A stretch of 64,000 bases of DNA from Calothrix sp. PCC 7716 (lineage in GTDB: Bacteria; Cyanobacteriota; Cyanobacteriia; Cyanobacteriales; Nostocaceae). The notes beneath the pieces were generated by a model. It did no database searches, had not been told where the DNA came from, and saw only the letters and a program-made list of their open reading frames with translations. Position numbers and translations under genes: made by a program. The stretch is taken from positions 10,482,580 through 10,546,579 of the forward strand of contig NZ_AP025018.1 of the NCBI RefSeq assembly GCF_019977735.1. The letters are read 5' to 3'. Below are positions 26,510 through 35,772 of the stretch, piece after piece (positions within the stretch are counted from its first letter, which is position 1; every line of letters starts with the position of its first letter).

Positions 26510-27565
26510 ATGACTTATCAAAACAAAGGTTGGCAGCGGTTATTCATTATTGGACTGCTGCCTTTATTCTTAGGTATTTTTGGAAGTGCTAGTTGGCTTT
26601 GGTGGAGTTGGGCTATTTCACCTGTGTCTACTGCTGCAAAACCAGTGCGGCTTCAAATTCCCTCTGGTACAGCAACTCAACAAATTGGCGCCAAGTTAGA
26701 ACAAGCAGGTTTAATTCGGTCGAAATATGCCTGGAGTTTATTGGCAAGATATAAAAATTGGCAAGACCCAAAAGGTGATTTTCAGGCTGGTACTTATGAA
26801 TTATCAGCTAATCAGCCAATGAATGTAATAGCTGAAAAAATTCGAGATGGTAAAGTTGTGCAAACTAGTTTTACTATCCCTGAAGGTTGGTCTTTGAGAC
26901 AAATGGCAAGATACTTTCAAGAAAAGGGTTGGTTTTCTGCTGAAGATTTTATAAAGGCCGCTAGCATTGTTGATAGGAAAAAATTTTCTTGGCTTCCTGC
27001 TGATATTCCGATTTTGGAAGGTTTTCTTTTTCCGGATACTTACCAAGTTCCAGCGGAGAAAATTACACCTCAAGATGTTGTCGAGCAAATGCTTGAACGT
27101 TTTGAGCAAACTGCTTTACCTGTATACCAAAAAGAGAAAGGTAAAACAAAGTTTACACTTAAAGAATGGGTGACACTTGCTAGTATCGTGGAAAAAGAGG
27201 CAGTTGTGGCAGAAGAAAGGCGCCGTATTGCGGGTGTATTTGTATCTCGCTTGCAAAAAGGGATAAAACTAGAAAGTGATCCCACTGTTGAATATGCTTT
27301 TGGAATTACTCAAACTCCTGATAGACCTTTAACATTTGCACAAGTCAGACAACCATCACCGTATAATACTTATGCTACGCCTGGTTTACCACCTACTCCA
27401 ATTGCGGCGCCTGGTTTGCCTGCCTTAAAAGCTGTTCTTGACCCAGAAATAACCGATTATTTATTTTTTGTGGCTCGATATGATGGTACGCATGTTTTTA
27501 GTCGTACTATACAAGAACACGAAGCTGCAGTTGCTAGAATTCGTAGAGAAAGACAGAAAAGATAA
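26510..27565 (+). CDS. mltG: Endolytic murein transglycosylase (YceG-like)
   Basis: Cuts nascent glycan strands and so sets peptidoglycan chain length. One N-terminal membrane anchor at about 12-33 (LFIIGLLPLFLGIFGSASWLWW) is followed by a LysM-like/YceG domain. Catalytic-site text is ASIVEKEAV (about 224-232, with the conserved Glu), then SDPTVEYAFG and SPYNTYATPGLPPTPIAAPG. 351 residues is typical. The gene follows DUF3727 by 65 bases and precedes the YqeG-like gene by about 60. Confidence 0.93.
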   Translation: MTYQNKGWQRLFIIGLLPLFLGIFGSASWLWWSWAISPVSTAAKPVRLQIPSGTATQQIGAKLEQAGLIRSKYAWSLLARYKNWQDPKGDFQAGTYELSANQPMNVIAEKIRDGKVVQTSFTIPEGWSLRQMARYFQEKGWFSAEDFIKAASIVDRKKFSWLPADIPILEGFLFPDTYQVPAEKITPQDVVEQMLERFEQTALPVYQKEKGKTKFTLKEWVTLASIVEKEAVVAEERRRIAGVFVSRLQKGIKLESDPTVEYAFGITQTPDRPLTFAQVRQPSPYNTYATPGLPPTPIAAPGLPALKAVLDPEITDYLFFVARYDGTHVFSRTIQEHEAAVARIRRERQKR

Positions 27566-27585
27566 TTTTCAATTTTTAAAAGACA

Positions 27586-27610
27586 AAGACGTGACATGTC
27601 ACGTCTCTAC
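27586..27610. repeat. Dispersed palindrome, AAAGACGTGACATGTCACGTC family
   Basis: Member of the family at 1693. It sits between mltG and the YqeG-like gene and provides a false upstream start codon for the latter. Confidence 0.85.
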
Positions 27611-27628
27611 ATTACTAAATTTGAACTA

Positions 27629-28177
27629 ATGACTTGGAACGAATTACTACAACCTGATTTAATTCTCTCTTCTTCGATATTGAGCCTTACGCCTGATATT
27701 ATTCAACGGTATAACCTTAAAGGGCTGGTGCTTGATGTTGATAAAACATTAGTACCATTTAAAGCTGCTGTAGCTTCACCTGAACTCAAAGAGTGGGTGG
27801 CACAAGTACGTCAAGTCGCATCGCTTTGGCTTGTCAGTAATAATATCAGCGAAAATCGAATTAGCAGTATTGCCCGTGCGGTAGATTTACCTTATTATCA
27901 TGGCGCCGCGAAACCGTCGCGTCGTAAAGTTCGTGCAGCACTCGCTGAAATGAATTTGCCTGTTAACCAAGTTGGTATGGTTGGTGACAGGTTGTTTACT
28001 GATGTCTTGGTAGGTAATCGTTTGGGAATGTTTACAATTCTTGTGGAACCAATGATGCATCCTGGTGCGGCATTGCGCTCTCACCCTGTCCGTAACTTTG
28101 AAGTGTGGGCATCTGAAATTTTAGGGGCTACAATTAGTCCAAAGGAAAAAAGATTTACAAAGCGTAATAAATTTTAA
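27629..28177 (+). CDS. YqeG family HAD IIIA-type phosphatase
   Basis: 182 residues. HAD motif I is LVLDVDKTLVPF (DxDxT, about 32-43). Motif II is WLVSNN (about 70-75), Lys is in KPSRRKVRAAL (about 96-106), and motif III is MVGDRLFTDVLVGNRLGM (about 118-135). Related to plant and fungal phosphatidylglycerophosphate phosphatases, so a role in phosphatidylglycerol synthesis is possible but not shown. ATG at 27629 is chosen because the upstream frame falls in a repeat. Confidence 0.88.
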   Translation: MTWNELLQPDLILSSSILSLTPDIIQRYNLKGLVLDVDKTLVPFKAAVASPELKEWVAQVRQVASLWLVSNNISENRISSIARAVDLPYYHGAAKPSRRKVRAALAEMNLPVNQVGMVGDRLFTDVLVGNRLGMFTILVEPMMHPGAALRSHPVRNFEVWASEILGATISPKEKRFTKRNKF

Positions 28178-28304
28178 AATAATTAAATCTAAAGAAATAA
28201 TTAAAAAAGTTTAGTTACATACAAATATAAGGGATTATAAAAATTAATAAGATGGGGTAAACGAAATATATACCCTAGCCATAGTAAATAACTTTAAAAC
28301 CTTT

Positions 28305-28342
28305 AAAGCGCTAGTCCTCATAATAGAGGAACTAGCGCTTTA
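28305..28342. terminator. Strong hairpin after the ruvX-yqeG run
   Basis: AAAGCGCTAGTCCTC and GAGGAACTAGCGCTTT form a stem of about 14 pairs with a bulge and a short loop. The T-run after it is weak (TAGTATTTT). It separates the ruvX-mltG-yqeG run from proB. The arm core resembles the 10259-10290 terminator. Confidence 0.6.
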
Positions 28343-28432
28343 GTATTTTGGATGTCAAGGCGGGTATACGAGGTGTTGCGTGCTGTTTTAGGATATTGGT
28401 TAAACCGCCTCAACGATATATAGATATATAAG

Positions 28433-29542
28433 ATGCCTCAGACTCTGGTTATTAAAATTGGAACTTCTAGTCTTACTCAACCTGAAACAGGATTATTAGC
28501 GCTATCTACTATTGCCACATTAGCTGAAGTGCTTTCACAACTGCGCTCGAAAGGACATAGAGTTATTCTCGTATCTAGTGGCGCCGTAGGAGTCGGAAGT
28601 GCGCGTTTAGGTTTAACCGAACGTCCAAAAAGTATTGCTCTGAAACAAGCTGTTGCTGCTGTTGGACAAGGGCGCCTGATGAGGGTTTATGATGATTTGT
28701 TTACGACGTTGCAACAACCTATTGCTCAAGTACTTTTAACTCGTAGTGATTTGGTGCAGCGTAGTAGATATTTAAATGTTTACAATACGTTTCGGGAGTT
28801 ACTCGAACTTGGCGTTATTCCGATTGTGAATGAGAATGATACTGTTGCTGTTGAAGAATTAAAGTTTGGGGACAATGATACTCTTTCTGCGCTTGTTGCC
28901 AGTTTAGTAGAAGCTGATTGGTTATTTTTACTTACAGATGTGGATAAATTATATTCCGCAGACCCTCGCTCTGTGCCTGATGCGAAACCAATTAGTTTGG
29001 TAAACAGTATAAAAGAGCTGACGGCTATGCAAGTTCAAACAGGTGGTCAAGGTTCACAGTGGGGAACGGGGGGAATGGTAACAAAAATTTCTGCGGCTCG
29101 CATTGCTACAGCAGCAGGAGTACGGACAGTAATAACACAAGGACAATACCCTCATAATATAAGCAAAATTATTAATGGTGAGTCTATTGGTACTCAGTTT
29201 GAACCACAACCTGAACCTACAGGAGCGCGCAAACGTTGGATAGCTTATGGTTTAGTTCCATTGGGTAAGCTGTATTTAGATAATGGTGCGGCAATGGCAA
29301 TTTCTGGCGCCGGAAAATCTTTGCTTGCTGCGGGTATTACGGAAGTAAAAGGTGAATTTGATACTCAAGATGCAGTAGGGATATTTGATGGGGATGGGAA
29401 TGAAATCGCGCGGGGATTAGTGAATTATAGTAGTAATGAATTGCAGAAGATTCGCGGGCGCCATTCTAGAGAGATTAGAGAGATTTTAGGATATGAGGGC
29501 GCCGAAACTGTTGTACATCGCGATAATTTAGTTTTGATTTAG
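28433..29542 (+). CDS. proB: Glutamate 5-kinase
   Basis: First step of proline synthesis: phosphorylates glutamate. The amino-acid-kinase domain starts with [11 protein letters not shown] (5-15), followed by [15 protein letters not shown] (45-59), NENDTVA and [12 protein letters not shown] (about 132-155), and [12 protein letters not shown] (about 208-219). A C-terminal PUA domain spans about 275-365. 369 residues is typical of PUA-containing ProB. Monocistronic; an xisI remnant follows. Confidence 0.95.
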   Translation: MPQTLVIKIGTSSLTQPETGLLALSTIATLAEVLSQLRSKGHRVILVSSGAVGVGSARLGLTERPKSIALKQAVAAVGQGRLMRVYDDLFTTLQQPIAQVLLTRSDLVQRSRYLNVYNTFRELLELGVIPIVNENDTVAVEELKFGDNDTLSALVASLVEADWLFLLTDVDKLYSADPRSVPDAKPISLVNSIKELTAMQVQTGGQGSQWGTGGMVTKISAARIATAAGVRTVITQGQYPHNISKIINGESIGTQFEPQPEPTGARKRWIAYGLVPLGKLYLDNGAAMAISGAGKSLLAAGITEVKGEFDTQDAVGIFDGDGNEIARGLVNYSSNELQKIRGRHSREIREILGYEGAETVVHRDNLVLI

Positions 29543-29561
29543 TATAGCTAAAGATTACACA

Positions 29562-29776
29562 ATGGATAAATTAACCGAGTACCCAAAAATCATTAAAAAT
29601 ATCTTGTCTGAATATATAGAATTGTCCAATCGCTAGGTAAATTTTGGATAGAAGAAGATTTGACGGAGGAAGGTATTGCAAACGATTTAATTCGTCAAGG
29701 TGTACCAAAAGAAAATATTGTACTAGCATTCCATGAGCCAAAAATGAGAGAATATACAGATTTTGCAGTAGCTTAA
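29562..29776 (+). pseudogene. xisI: xisI-like gene with internal deletion
   Basis: The first 24 codons read [20 protein letters not shown] and then LSNR, and stop at TAG. In another frame the DNA continues as [38 protein letters not shown] and REYTDFAVA, ending at TAA 29774-29776. These are the start and end of XisI, the fdxN-element excision controlling factor family (about 110 residues). Roughly 40-50 central codons are missing and the frame is shifted, so it is a decayed copy. No xisH was found beside it. Confidence 0.82.
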
Positions 29777-29820
29777 TATTACAAACTATACGAGACAAAT
29801 TGGTAAAAAATACATTACTG

Positions 29821-29839
29821 CACAGGCAGGATGCCTGTG
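29821..29839. repeat. Dispersed palindrome, CACAGGCAGGATGCCTGTG
   Basis: Member of the family at 9364, located after the xisI remnant and at the 3' side of the convergent GH57 gene. Confidence 0.8.
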
Positions 29840-29851
29840 CTACAAGAGGGG

Positions 29852-31441
29852 TTAGAGGGGGCGGTAGGTGCGGTAGTTGATGTTGGGGAAGATGTTGTCC
29901 ATTAGTTCAACTTTTTCTAGCCAGCCGCTGTCTATTTTGCCGATTTTTATGTCTTCGTATAGTTTGTTGAAGCGCATGACGTGAGAACGTGTTCTTCGTA
30001 CTGCGTATGGTACCATTGTTCCGGTTCGCATGATAAATGCCCAGTCGGATGATTGTGCTAAGAGTAATTCGCGTGCGGCTTGGTTAAGTGCGCGCCATTG
30101 AAGTTCGTCTTCTGGCTCTATTGTTGATATTTCTATCATGCGTTCGGCTGTTTTATGGAGATGGGGGTAAATCCACGCATTGGTTTCGTTTAACCAATAT
30201 TCGTGAAAGCCTTTGTAACCCCAACTAGATTGTGAGGGACGACAAACTTGTTGTGACGGTTCGGCGCGTAAGTAGTCGGCGAGGTGTGTCATTTTATAGG
30301 TTTGTTGGTCGTACCATGATTTACGAAATAGGTAATCTATAAACCAGGGACCTTCGTACCACCAGTGACCAAATAATTCGGCATCATAGGGCGAAACTAT
30401 TATTGGTGGGCGCCCCATTATTCCGTGTAAATGCTCTGTTTGCCGTTCGCGGTTATACATGAAGTTGGCGGCGTGTTCTGCGGCTTTTTCTCTTGCCCAG
30501 TAAGGGTCATATAAAGCTTTATCCGATAGCCCTAATCCACGTCCTGTAATTTTATGATATTTAATTCCAGTATTTTTACGCTGACCGTTGGGCATTATAT
30601 ATGGCTTGATGTACTCATATTCCGCTTCCCATCCTAGGTCTTTATAAAATTCACGGTATTCTGCGGCGCCGGGATAACCTACTTCAGAAGACCAAACTTG
30701 TTGCGATGATTCGTGGTCACGACCGAATGCTGCTACCCCTGTTTCGGTAAATATTGGTGCATAAGTACCATATCTAGGACGTGGACGTGCGTATAAAATG
30801 CCGTGTCCGTCGATTAAGAAGTAGCGTAAGCCAACGTCGGCGAGCATTCGCTCTAAACCTTCGTAGTACGCACATTCTGGCAACCAAATTCCTCTTGGTG
30901 GTTGTCCAAATGTTTCTTCGTAGTGTTCACATGCGACTTGAAGCTGTGCCCACACTGCTTGCGGGTACATTTTCATTAGTGGTAAATAGCCGTGAGTGGC
31001 GCCGCAAGTAATAATTTCGAGGTTGCCTGAGTCTTGAAATTCTTTGAACGCGGTTACTAAGTCTCCTTGATGACGCTCCCAAATAAGACGTGTTTCACCA
31101 AATTCTTTGGCGTAATGTTCTCCGAGATATTTGATATGACCGTTGTGGGCGTTATGCTCGATTTCTAACTCGATAAGCTCTTCTAGCTGCGCTAAATGGG
31201 CATCGTAACGTTCTTGTAATAAAGGGTCACGTAACATTGACACTAAGGGTGGTGTCATGCTCATCGTAATTTTAAAGTCAATCCCGTCCCGCTTTAACCC
31301 TTCAAATACTTTTAATAAAGGCACGTATGTTTCTGTAATTGCTTCATACAGCCATTCTTCTTCTAGCACGTAGTCGCTTTCTGGGTGACGAACGAAGGGC
31401 AGGTGTGCGTGGAGAACGAGCGCAACATAGCCGATTGACAT
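29852..31441 (-). CDS. GH57 family 1,4-alpha-glucan branching enzyme-like protein
   Basis: 529 residues, the usual size for bacterial/archaeal GH57 branching enzymes. N-terminal LVLHAHLPFVRHPE (9-22) is the family signature with substrate-binding histidines. The likely nucleophile is E189 in IWLPECAYYEG, and the acid/base is D353 in IVSPYDAELFGHWW. The C-terminal DUF1957 helical part completes the fold. Likely acts on glycogen in the cytoplasm, although some relatives are hydrolases. Starts at ATG 31441, transcribed alone. Confidence 0.9.
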   Translation of the reverse strand: MSIGYVALVLHAHLPFVRHPESDYVLEEEWLYEAITETYVPLLKVFEGLKRDGIDFKITMSMTPPLVSMLRDPLLQERYDAHLAQLEELIELEIEHNAHNGHIKYLGEHYAKEFGETRLIWERHQGDLVTAFKEFQDSGNLEIITCGATHGYLPLMKMYPQAVWAQLQVACEHYEETFGQPPRGIWLPECAYYEGLERMLADVGLRYFLIDGHGILYARPRPRYGTYAPIFTETGVAAFGRDHESSQQVWSSEVGYPGAAEYREFYKDLGWEAEYEYIKPYIMPNGQRKNTGIKYHKITGRGLGLSDKALYDPYWAREKAAEHAANFMYNRERQTEHLHGIMGRPPIIVSPYDAELFGHWWYEGPWFIDYLFRKSWYDQQTYKMTHLADYLRAEPSQQVCRPSQSSWGYKGFHEYWLNETNAWIYPHLHKTAERMIEISTIEPEDELQWRALNQAARELLLAQSSDWAFIMRTGTMVPYAVRRTRSHVMRFNKLYEDIKIGKIDSGWLEKVELMDNIFPNINYRTYRPL

Positions 31442-31764
31442 AGATTATTCCGGAGATAGTATGTGTTTTTGATGGTTGGGGTGTGCCAACGGTGAGAGTG
31501 ATAAATCTCAAAGTAGAGCATCTCCTCCCTGATCGCTCACAAGCACCGTGGCATAAGTTAACAATATTTTAAGACTTTATTTTCACAAAATAAGAATAAA
31601 TCCAAGAAAGCATAATTTCAGTAGTTTCGCGGCGGTCGGTGGCGTAGATAGGTTTATAGAATGGTCGAATATCAAGCATTTACACCAAAAAGCGGTTCGA
31701 TGCGGTCGCATGACATGTTCATTAAACCAAATTTTTGTTCCTAGTTCCTTGAAGCCAGGGGAAA
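31442..31764. other. Divergent promoter spacer
   Basis: 323 bases between the GH57 and redoxin genes. GCCAACGGTG (near 31488) and CACCGTGGC (near 31544) could pair imperfectly. Otherwise nothing recognised. Confidence 0.4.
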
Positions 31765-32319
31765 ATGAAAACGCGCTTAACAACTGATACTCCGATAGGA
31801 AGCTACGCACCAGATTTTGAACTGCCAGGTATCGACGGGCAGGTTCATCATCTCAGTCGTTATCTCGAAAAGTTCTACGCAGTTGGCGTCGTTTTGATGT
31901 GCAACTACTGCCCTTATGTTGGACATTACCTGGAACGGTTGAAACAAATTCAACAAGAGTTTTCAAGCTTTGGGTTTACGCTAATTGGCGTAAATGGCAG
32001 CGCTGCTAACCAAGACTTAGTAGAAAGTTTTGACCGGATGAAAGGTTTTGCCCAGAAGCATGAACTTAACTTTCCCTACCTATGGGACTCAACGCAAGAT
32101 GTAACTCGCAGTTTTGGCGCCATGACTACGCCAATGTGTTTTTTAATAGATTCTGAAGGAAGAGTACGATATCGTGGGCAAATAGACGACAATCCGGAAA
32201 ACCCGGAAGCAGTGCAGGTACAATATCTTAGAAGTGCTATAGCGTCACTGTTCGGCAACAATAATATAGATATTACAGAAACTGAGCCAATCGGCACAAA
32301 AATTACTTGGCGCCACTAA
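31765..32319 (+). CDS. Thioredoxin-fold redoxin (AhpC/TSA-like)
   Basis: 184 residues. The thioredoxin fold begins with IGSYAPDFELPGIDGQ, and the redox centre is the CNYC motif in VVLMCNYCPYVGHYLERL (about 50-53). The later cis-Pro region is TTPMCFLIDSEGRVRYRGQID. The peroxiredoxin Pro-x-x-x-Thr/Ser-x-x-Cys is absent, so it is more likely a thiol-disulfide redoxin than a peroxidase. It lies about 90 bases upstream of pyrH in the same direction. No signal peptide. Confidence 0.85.
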   Translation: MKTRLTTDTPIGSYAPDFELPGIDGQVHHLSRYLEKFYAVGVVLMCNYCPYVGHYLERLKQIQQEFSSFGFTLIGVNGSAANQDLVESFDRMKGFAQKHELNFPYLWDSTQDVTRSFGAMTTPMCFLIDSEGRVRYRGQIDDNPENPEAVQVQYLRSAIASLFGNNNIDITETEPIGTKITWRH

Positions 32320-32412
32320 AATTTGTCACAAGTAGAGACATATTGTCGTCATACTGCTATCTTAAATTGGAGGAAATTACAACTTTTTTTCTTTGAAATA
32401 AAACGAAACTTC

Positions 32413-33141
32413 ATGGGTACACATTACCGACGGGTTTTACTTAAACTGAGCGGTGAAGCCCTAATGGGCAACATGGGTTATGGAATTGACCCCGAAGTGG
32501 TCAAGAACATAGGACAAGAAGTAGCAGAGGTAGTAGCCACAGGTGTTCAACTCGCTATTGTCGTAGGGGGGGGCAATATATTTAGAGGTGTCAAAGCCGC
32601 GTCGGCAGGAATGGACAGAGCGACCGCTGACTACATTGGCATGATTGCCACGGTAATGAACGCCATGACACTCCAAGACTCCCTCGAACGTATAGGAGTA
32701 CAGACAAGAGTTTTAACGGCTATTGCTATGCAAGAATTAGCAGAACCTTATATACGCCGTCGTGCCATCCGTCATCTTGAAAAAGGACGGGTGGTTATTT
32801 TTGGCGCCGGTTCTGGAAACCCATTTTTTACCACCGACACTGCTGCGGCACTACGCGCGGCTGAAATTGAGGCAGAAGTCATTTTTAAGGCTACAAAAGT
32901 TGATGGTATTTATGATGCTGACCCGATGAAAGTAAGTAACGCCAAACGCTATAAGACTTTGACTTATTCTCACGTTTTGGCAAAAGATTTGCGAGTAATG
33001 GACAGTACCGCGATAGCCTTATGTAAGGAGAATAATATTCCGATTCTCGTCTTTGATCTAACCACCAGTGGTAATATTTACCGCGCAGTTGTGGGAGAAT
33101 CGATTGGAACGCTTGTGGGAGGTTCTTGTGAAGTTAGCTGA
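32413..33141 (+). CDS. pyrH: Uridylate kinase
   Basis: Phosphorylates UMP to UDP. Signatures are [13 protein letters not shown] (residues 6-18), [10 protein letters not shown] (about 51-60), [13 protein letters not shown] (about 74-86), and [19 protein letters not shown] (about 133-151). 242 residues. The frame is open from 32323, but the family start [16 protein letters not shown] corresponds to ATG at 32413. It overlaps frr by 14 bases, the standard pyrH-frr pair. Confidence 0.95.
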   Translation: MGTHYRRVLLKLSGEALMGNMGYGIDPEVVKNIGQEVAEVVATGVQLAIVVGGGNIFRGVKAASAGMDRATADYIGMIATVMNAMTLQDSLERIGVQTRVLTAIAMQELAEPYIRRRAIRHLEKGRVVIFGAGSGNPFFTTDTAAALRAAEIEAEVIFKATKVDGIYDADPMKVSNAKRYKTLTYSHVLAKDLRVMDSTAIALCKENNIPILVFDLTTSGNIYRAVVGESIGTLVGGSCEVS

Positions 33142-33676
33142 CGCTGAGAGTACCATGCAAAAGACCGTTGAATCTACGCTACGGTCTTTCAATACTATTC
33201 GCACTGGGCGCGCGAATTCAAGTTTACTCGACAGAATTTCTGTTGAGTATTACGGTACGCCTACATCTTTGAAATCGCTTGCGAACATTAGTACTCCAGA
33301 TGCGACAACTATTTTAATTCAGCCTTACGATAGAAACACACTAACTCTCATCGAAAAGGCAATTTCACTGTCGGATGTGGGTTTAACGCCTAGTAACGAT
33401 GGTTCTGTAATTCGCCTAAATATTCCGCAATTAACGACCGAACGGCGGAAAGAATTTGTCAAAATTGCAGCTAAATATGCTGAAGAAGGGCGCGTTGCAA
33501 TTCGTAACATTCGTCGTGATGGCATTGAGTCGATTCGCAAGCAGGAAAAGGCATCAGAAATATCTGAGGATGAATCTCGCGACTTACAAGACAAACTGCA
33601 AAAACTAACAGACAAATATACTGCTAAAATTAACGATTTACTGGCAGAGAAAGAAAAAGACATTACTACTGTCTAG
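33128..33676 (+). CDS. frr: Ribosome recycling factor
   Basis: Splits post-termination ribosomes together with EF-G. 182 residues: [20 protein letters not shown] at the start, [12 protein letters not shown] near 26-37, [16 protein letters not shown] (about 53-68), and [23 protein letters not shown] (about 111-133). Starts at GTG 33128 inside the end of pyrH, with GGAGG six bases upstream, so translation is coupled. The longer frame from 33068 does not match the family. Confidence 0.95.
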   Translation: MKLADAESTMQKTVESTLRSFNTIRTGRANSSLLDRISVEYYGTPTSLKSLANISTPDATTILIQPYDRNTLTLIEKAISLSDVGLTPSNDGSVIRLNIPQLTTERRKEFVKIAAKYAEEGRVAIRNIRRDGIESIRKQEKASEISEDESRDLQDKLQKLTDKYTAKINDLLAEKEKDITTV

Positions 33677-33715
33677 GTCTAACTCGGTTAGTCGTTAATA
33701 CTTTGGACTGTTGGA

Positions 33716-33781
33716 CGGGGTAAAAGGAGAAGGGTGAAGGGTGTTTGTTCCTTTGCTTTTGTCCTCTTACCCCTTTTTAAG
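33716..33781 (+). terminator. Possible terminator after frr
   Basis: GGGGTAAAAGGA pairs imperfectly with TCCTCTTACCCC, which is followed by TTTTTAAG. The loop is long and purine-rich, so this is a weak call. Confidence 0.4.
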
Positions 33782-33833
33782 CTTTGCTTTCTTATTGATA
33801 AGGCTTTATTCAGGTAGGTAGGTATAACATTTT

Positions 33834-34955
33834 ATGTATGACTGTATAATCGTTGGCGCCGGACCTGCGGGTGGAACTGCTGCGTATCATTTAAGCAAGC
33901 GGGGACGTTCGGTATTAGTTATAGAAAAAGAATCTTTACCACGGTATAAACCTTGTGGTGGTGGAGTATCTCCTCAGATTGCTGAATGGTTTGACTTTGA
34001 TTTTAGTCCAGCGATTTCGGTTAAAGCTGATACTATTCGCTTTACTTGGAAAATGGACGATGTTGTTGAGGTTGAACTACAAACACCAGAGCCAGTATGG
34101 TTGGTTCGCCGTGATGTATTCGACCATTTTATTATTCAGCAGGCTCAAAAGCTAGGCACCGAACTGCGCGATAACACTGAAGTAACGGGTATTGAATTTA
34201 AAAGTGATTACTGGGAAGTTAATACTAAAAATGGATGTTTCCAGGGTCGCTATATTATCGCTGCTGATGGCGCCTTTGGGCCAATGGCAAAATGGCTTGG
34301 TTTTAAAGATAGGTTACGTCGTCTAGCTGGTGCTTTAGAAGCTGAGGCGCCTGCTATTGTTGAAAGAAAAAATGTCATAGACCTAGAATTTGGCATTGTA
34401 AAAAACGGGTATGCGTGGAATTTTCCGAAAGCTGATGGTTATTCGATTGGTGTCGGTACTTTTATTGGTGGGCAAGCACAAAACTTTAAAAAAATCGTTG
34501 ACGAATACGGCAAGAGCTTTAATTTAAATATTAGTACGTGTAAACAGTATGGTCATGCTCTGTGTTTATGGAACGGTGAACAAACTCTTCACACGACTAA
34601 TGCTGTTTTAGCTGGTGAAGCTGCTTGTGTTGTTGACCCAATGACTGCTGAAGGTATTCGTCCGTCCATTTTTAGCGGACTAAAAGCTAGTGATGCTATT
34701 GATGATGCTCTTAGTGGTGATATCAACGCACTAGAAAATTACTCTAATATTATGAATTCTGAATGGGGCGCCGATATGGCATGGGCATCAAAAATAGCAA
34801 GCCTTTTTTACCGTTTGCCTCACGTTGGCTATAACTTAGGTGTTAAACGTCCTAGTGGTCCACAATTGATGGGCAAAATTCTTTGTGGACAACTACGTTA
34901 TAGAGATGTTGCTGGTCGTGCTATTAAACGTTTAACTCCTTTTAGCGGTAGTTAG
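33834..34955 (+). CDS. Geranylgeranyl reductase-family FAD oxidoreductase
   Basis: 373 residues. The N-terminal FAD-binding motif is IIVGAGPAGGTAAYHLSKRG (GxGxxGG, residues 6-20), followed by PRYKPCGGGVS (38-48), the family motif P.YK.CGG. A second FAD contact is IIAADGAFGPMAKWLG, and LAGEAACVVDPMTAEGIRPSIFSG (about 263-286) is the GD/A motif. Related to ChlP, which reduces the geranylgeranyl side chain of chlorophyll and tocopherol. ChlP itself is usually longer (about 400), so this is a paralogue of uncertain substrate. Confidence 0.85.
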   Translation: MYDCIIVGAGPAGGTAAYHLSKRGRSVLVIEKESLPRYKPCGGGVSPQIAEWFDFDFSPAISVKADTIRFTWKMDDVVEVELQTPEPVWLVRRDVFDHFIIQQAQKLGTELRDNTEVTGIEFKSDYWEVNTKNGCFQGRYIIAADGAFGPMAKWLGFKDRLRRLAGALEAEAPAIVERKNVIDLEFGIVKNGYAWNFPKADGYSIGVGTFIGGQAQNFKKIVDEYGKSFNLNISTCKQYGHALCLWNGEQTLHTTNAVLAGEAACVVDPMTAEGIRPSIFSGLKASDAIDDALSGDINALENYSNIMNSEWGADMAWASKIASLFYRLPHVGYNLGVKRPSGPQLMGKILCGQLRYRDVAGRAIKRLTPFSGS

Positions 34956-34981
34956 TTAGTTAAAAAATTGGTAGTTTTTGG

Positions 34982-35000
34982 GGTTGGGTTGCACCCAACC
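34982..35000. repeat. Short palindrome GGTTGGGT-TGC-ACCCAACC
   Basis: Perfect 8-bp arms and a three-base loop directly after the flavoprotein gene, likely a terminator or a short dispersed repeat. The rest of the 373-bp spacer to the cyAbrB gene shows nothing further except GGCAATAGAGT (35249) facing ACTCTATTGC (35315) across a long loop. Confidence 0.6.
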
Positions 35001-35328
35001 TACATGTATTAACTTGATATTAGAGTGTTAATCTGAAGTTAGATGCAATGTGATTATTTATAATTAATTTTGTGTATTTTTATTTTTAGAAAGAATATTT
35101 GAGATTAAGTGAGAGCAAAAATCAAAGCAGCCAGATATGACTCTAGCTGCTAAAAGTAACATTTAATTTTTCGCACTCATACCCAACGTGCGTAGTAATG
35201 TGTCGGGAATGTATCAATCGGCTAAATTTCAGAAGCGCAAAAATTTCGGCAATAGAGTGCCGTTTATAACACGATACAGTTTGTAAGCCTGTGGTTAAAA
35301 CTAGTTGATTAACTCTATTGCTGAAAAT

Positions 35329-35772
35329 TTACTCTTCGTCATCTTCATCTTCATCTTCATCTTCGTCGTCGATATCTGAGTCCTCTAACTGGGAACTCTT
35401 TTTATCGCCGTCAACTTGAATCAGATGAATATGTTTGTATCCAAGCTTAATTTCAAACTCATCACCAGGCTCTAAACCCATTGCTTTGGTATATGTTGCA
35501 CCAATAACAATTTGACCGTTTTGATGGACACTAACACGGTACGTAGGTTCACGACCACGACCATCTTTGGGAGATTCTGGACTCAAAGGAATTCCTCGAG
35601 CCGATAGCAAAGCGTCGTAAAAGTCAGTCAAGTTAACTCGTACTTGACCACCTTTAGTAGTAGTGTAATAACCACATTGTTTAGCTCTTTCTCGTCTTGG
35701 TAAAGTTGAAAGCTCTTTGACTTTAGCAAGCAGGGCTTTTCCGGTTAATGGCGCGGTAGCTGTTTCACTCAT
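35329..35772 (-). CDS. cyAbrB family transcriptional regulator
   Basis: Global DNA-binding regulator type found across cyanobacteria (carbon/nitrogen and stress genes). 147 residues: N-terminal TAPLTGKALLAKVKELS and RRERAKQCGYYT, then the AbrB-like swapped-hairpin region YRVSVHQNGQIVIGATYTKAMGLEPGDEFEIKL at about 80-112. The tail is a run of Asp and Glu (about 20 acidic residues), unusual for a DNA-binding protein and perhaps autoinhibitory. Start ATG at 35772; an in-frame TTG lies three codons upstream. Confidence 0.88.
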   Translation of the reverse strand: MSETATAPLTGKALLAKVKELSTLPRRERAKQCGYYTTTKGGQVRVNLTDFYDALLSARGIPLSPESPKDGRGREPTYRVSVHQNGQIVIGATYTKAMGLEPGDEFEIKLGYKHIHLIQVDGDKKSSQLEDSDIDDEDEDEDEDDEE

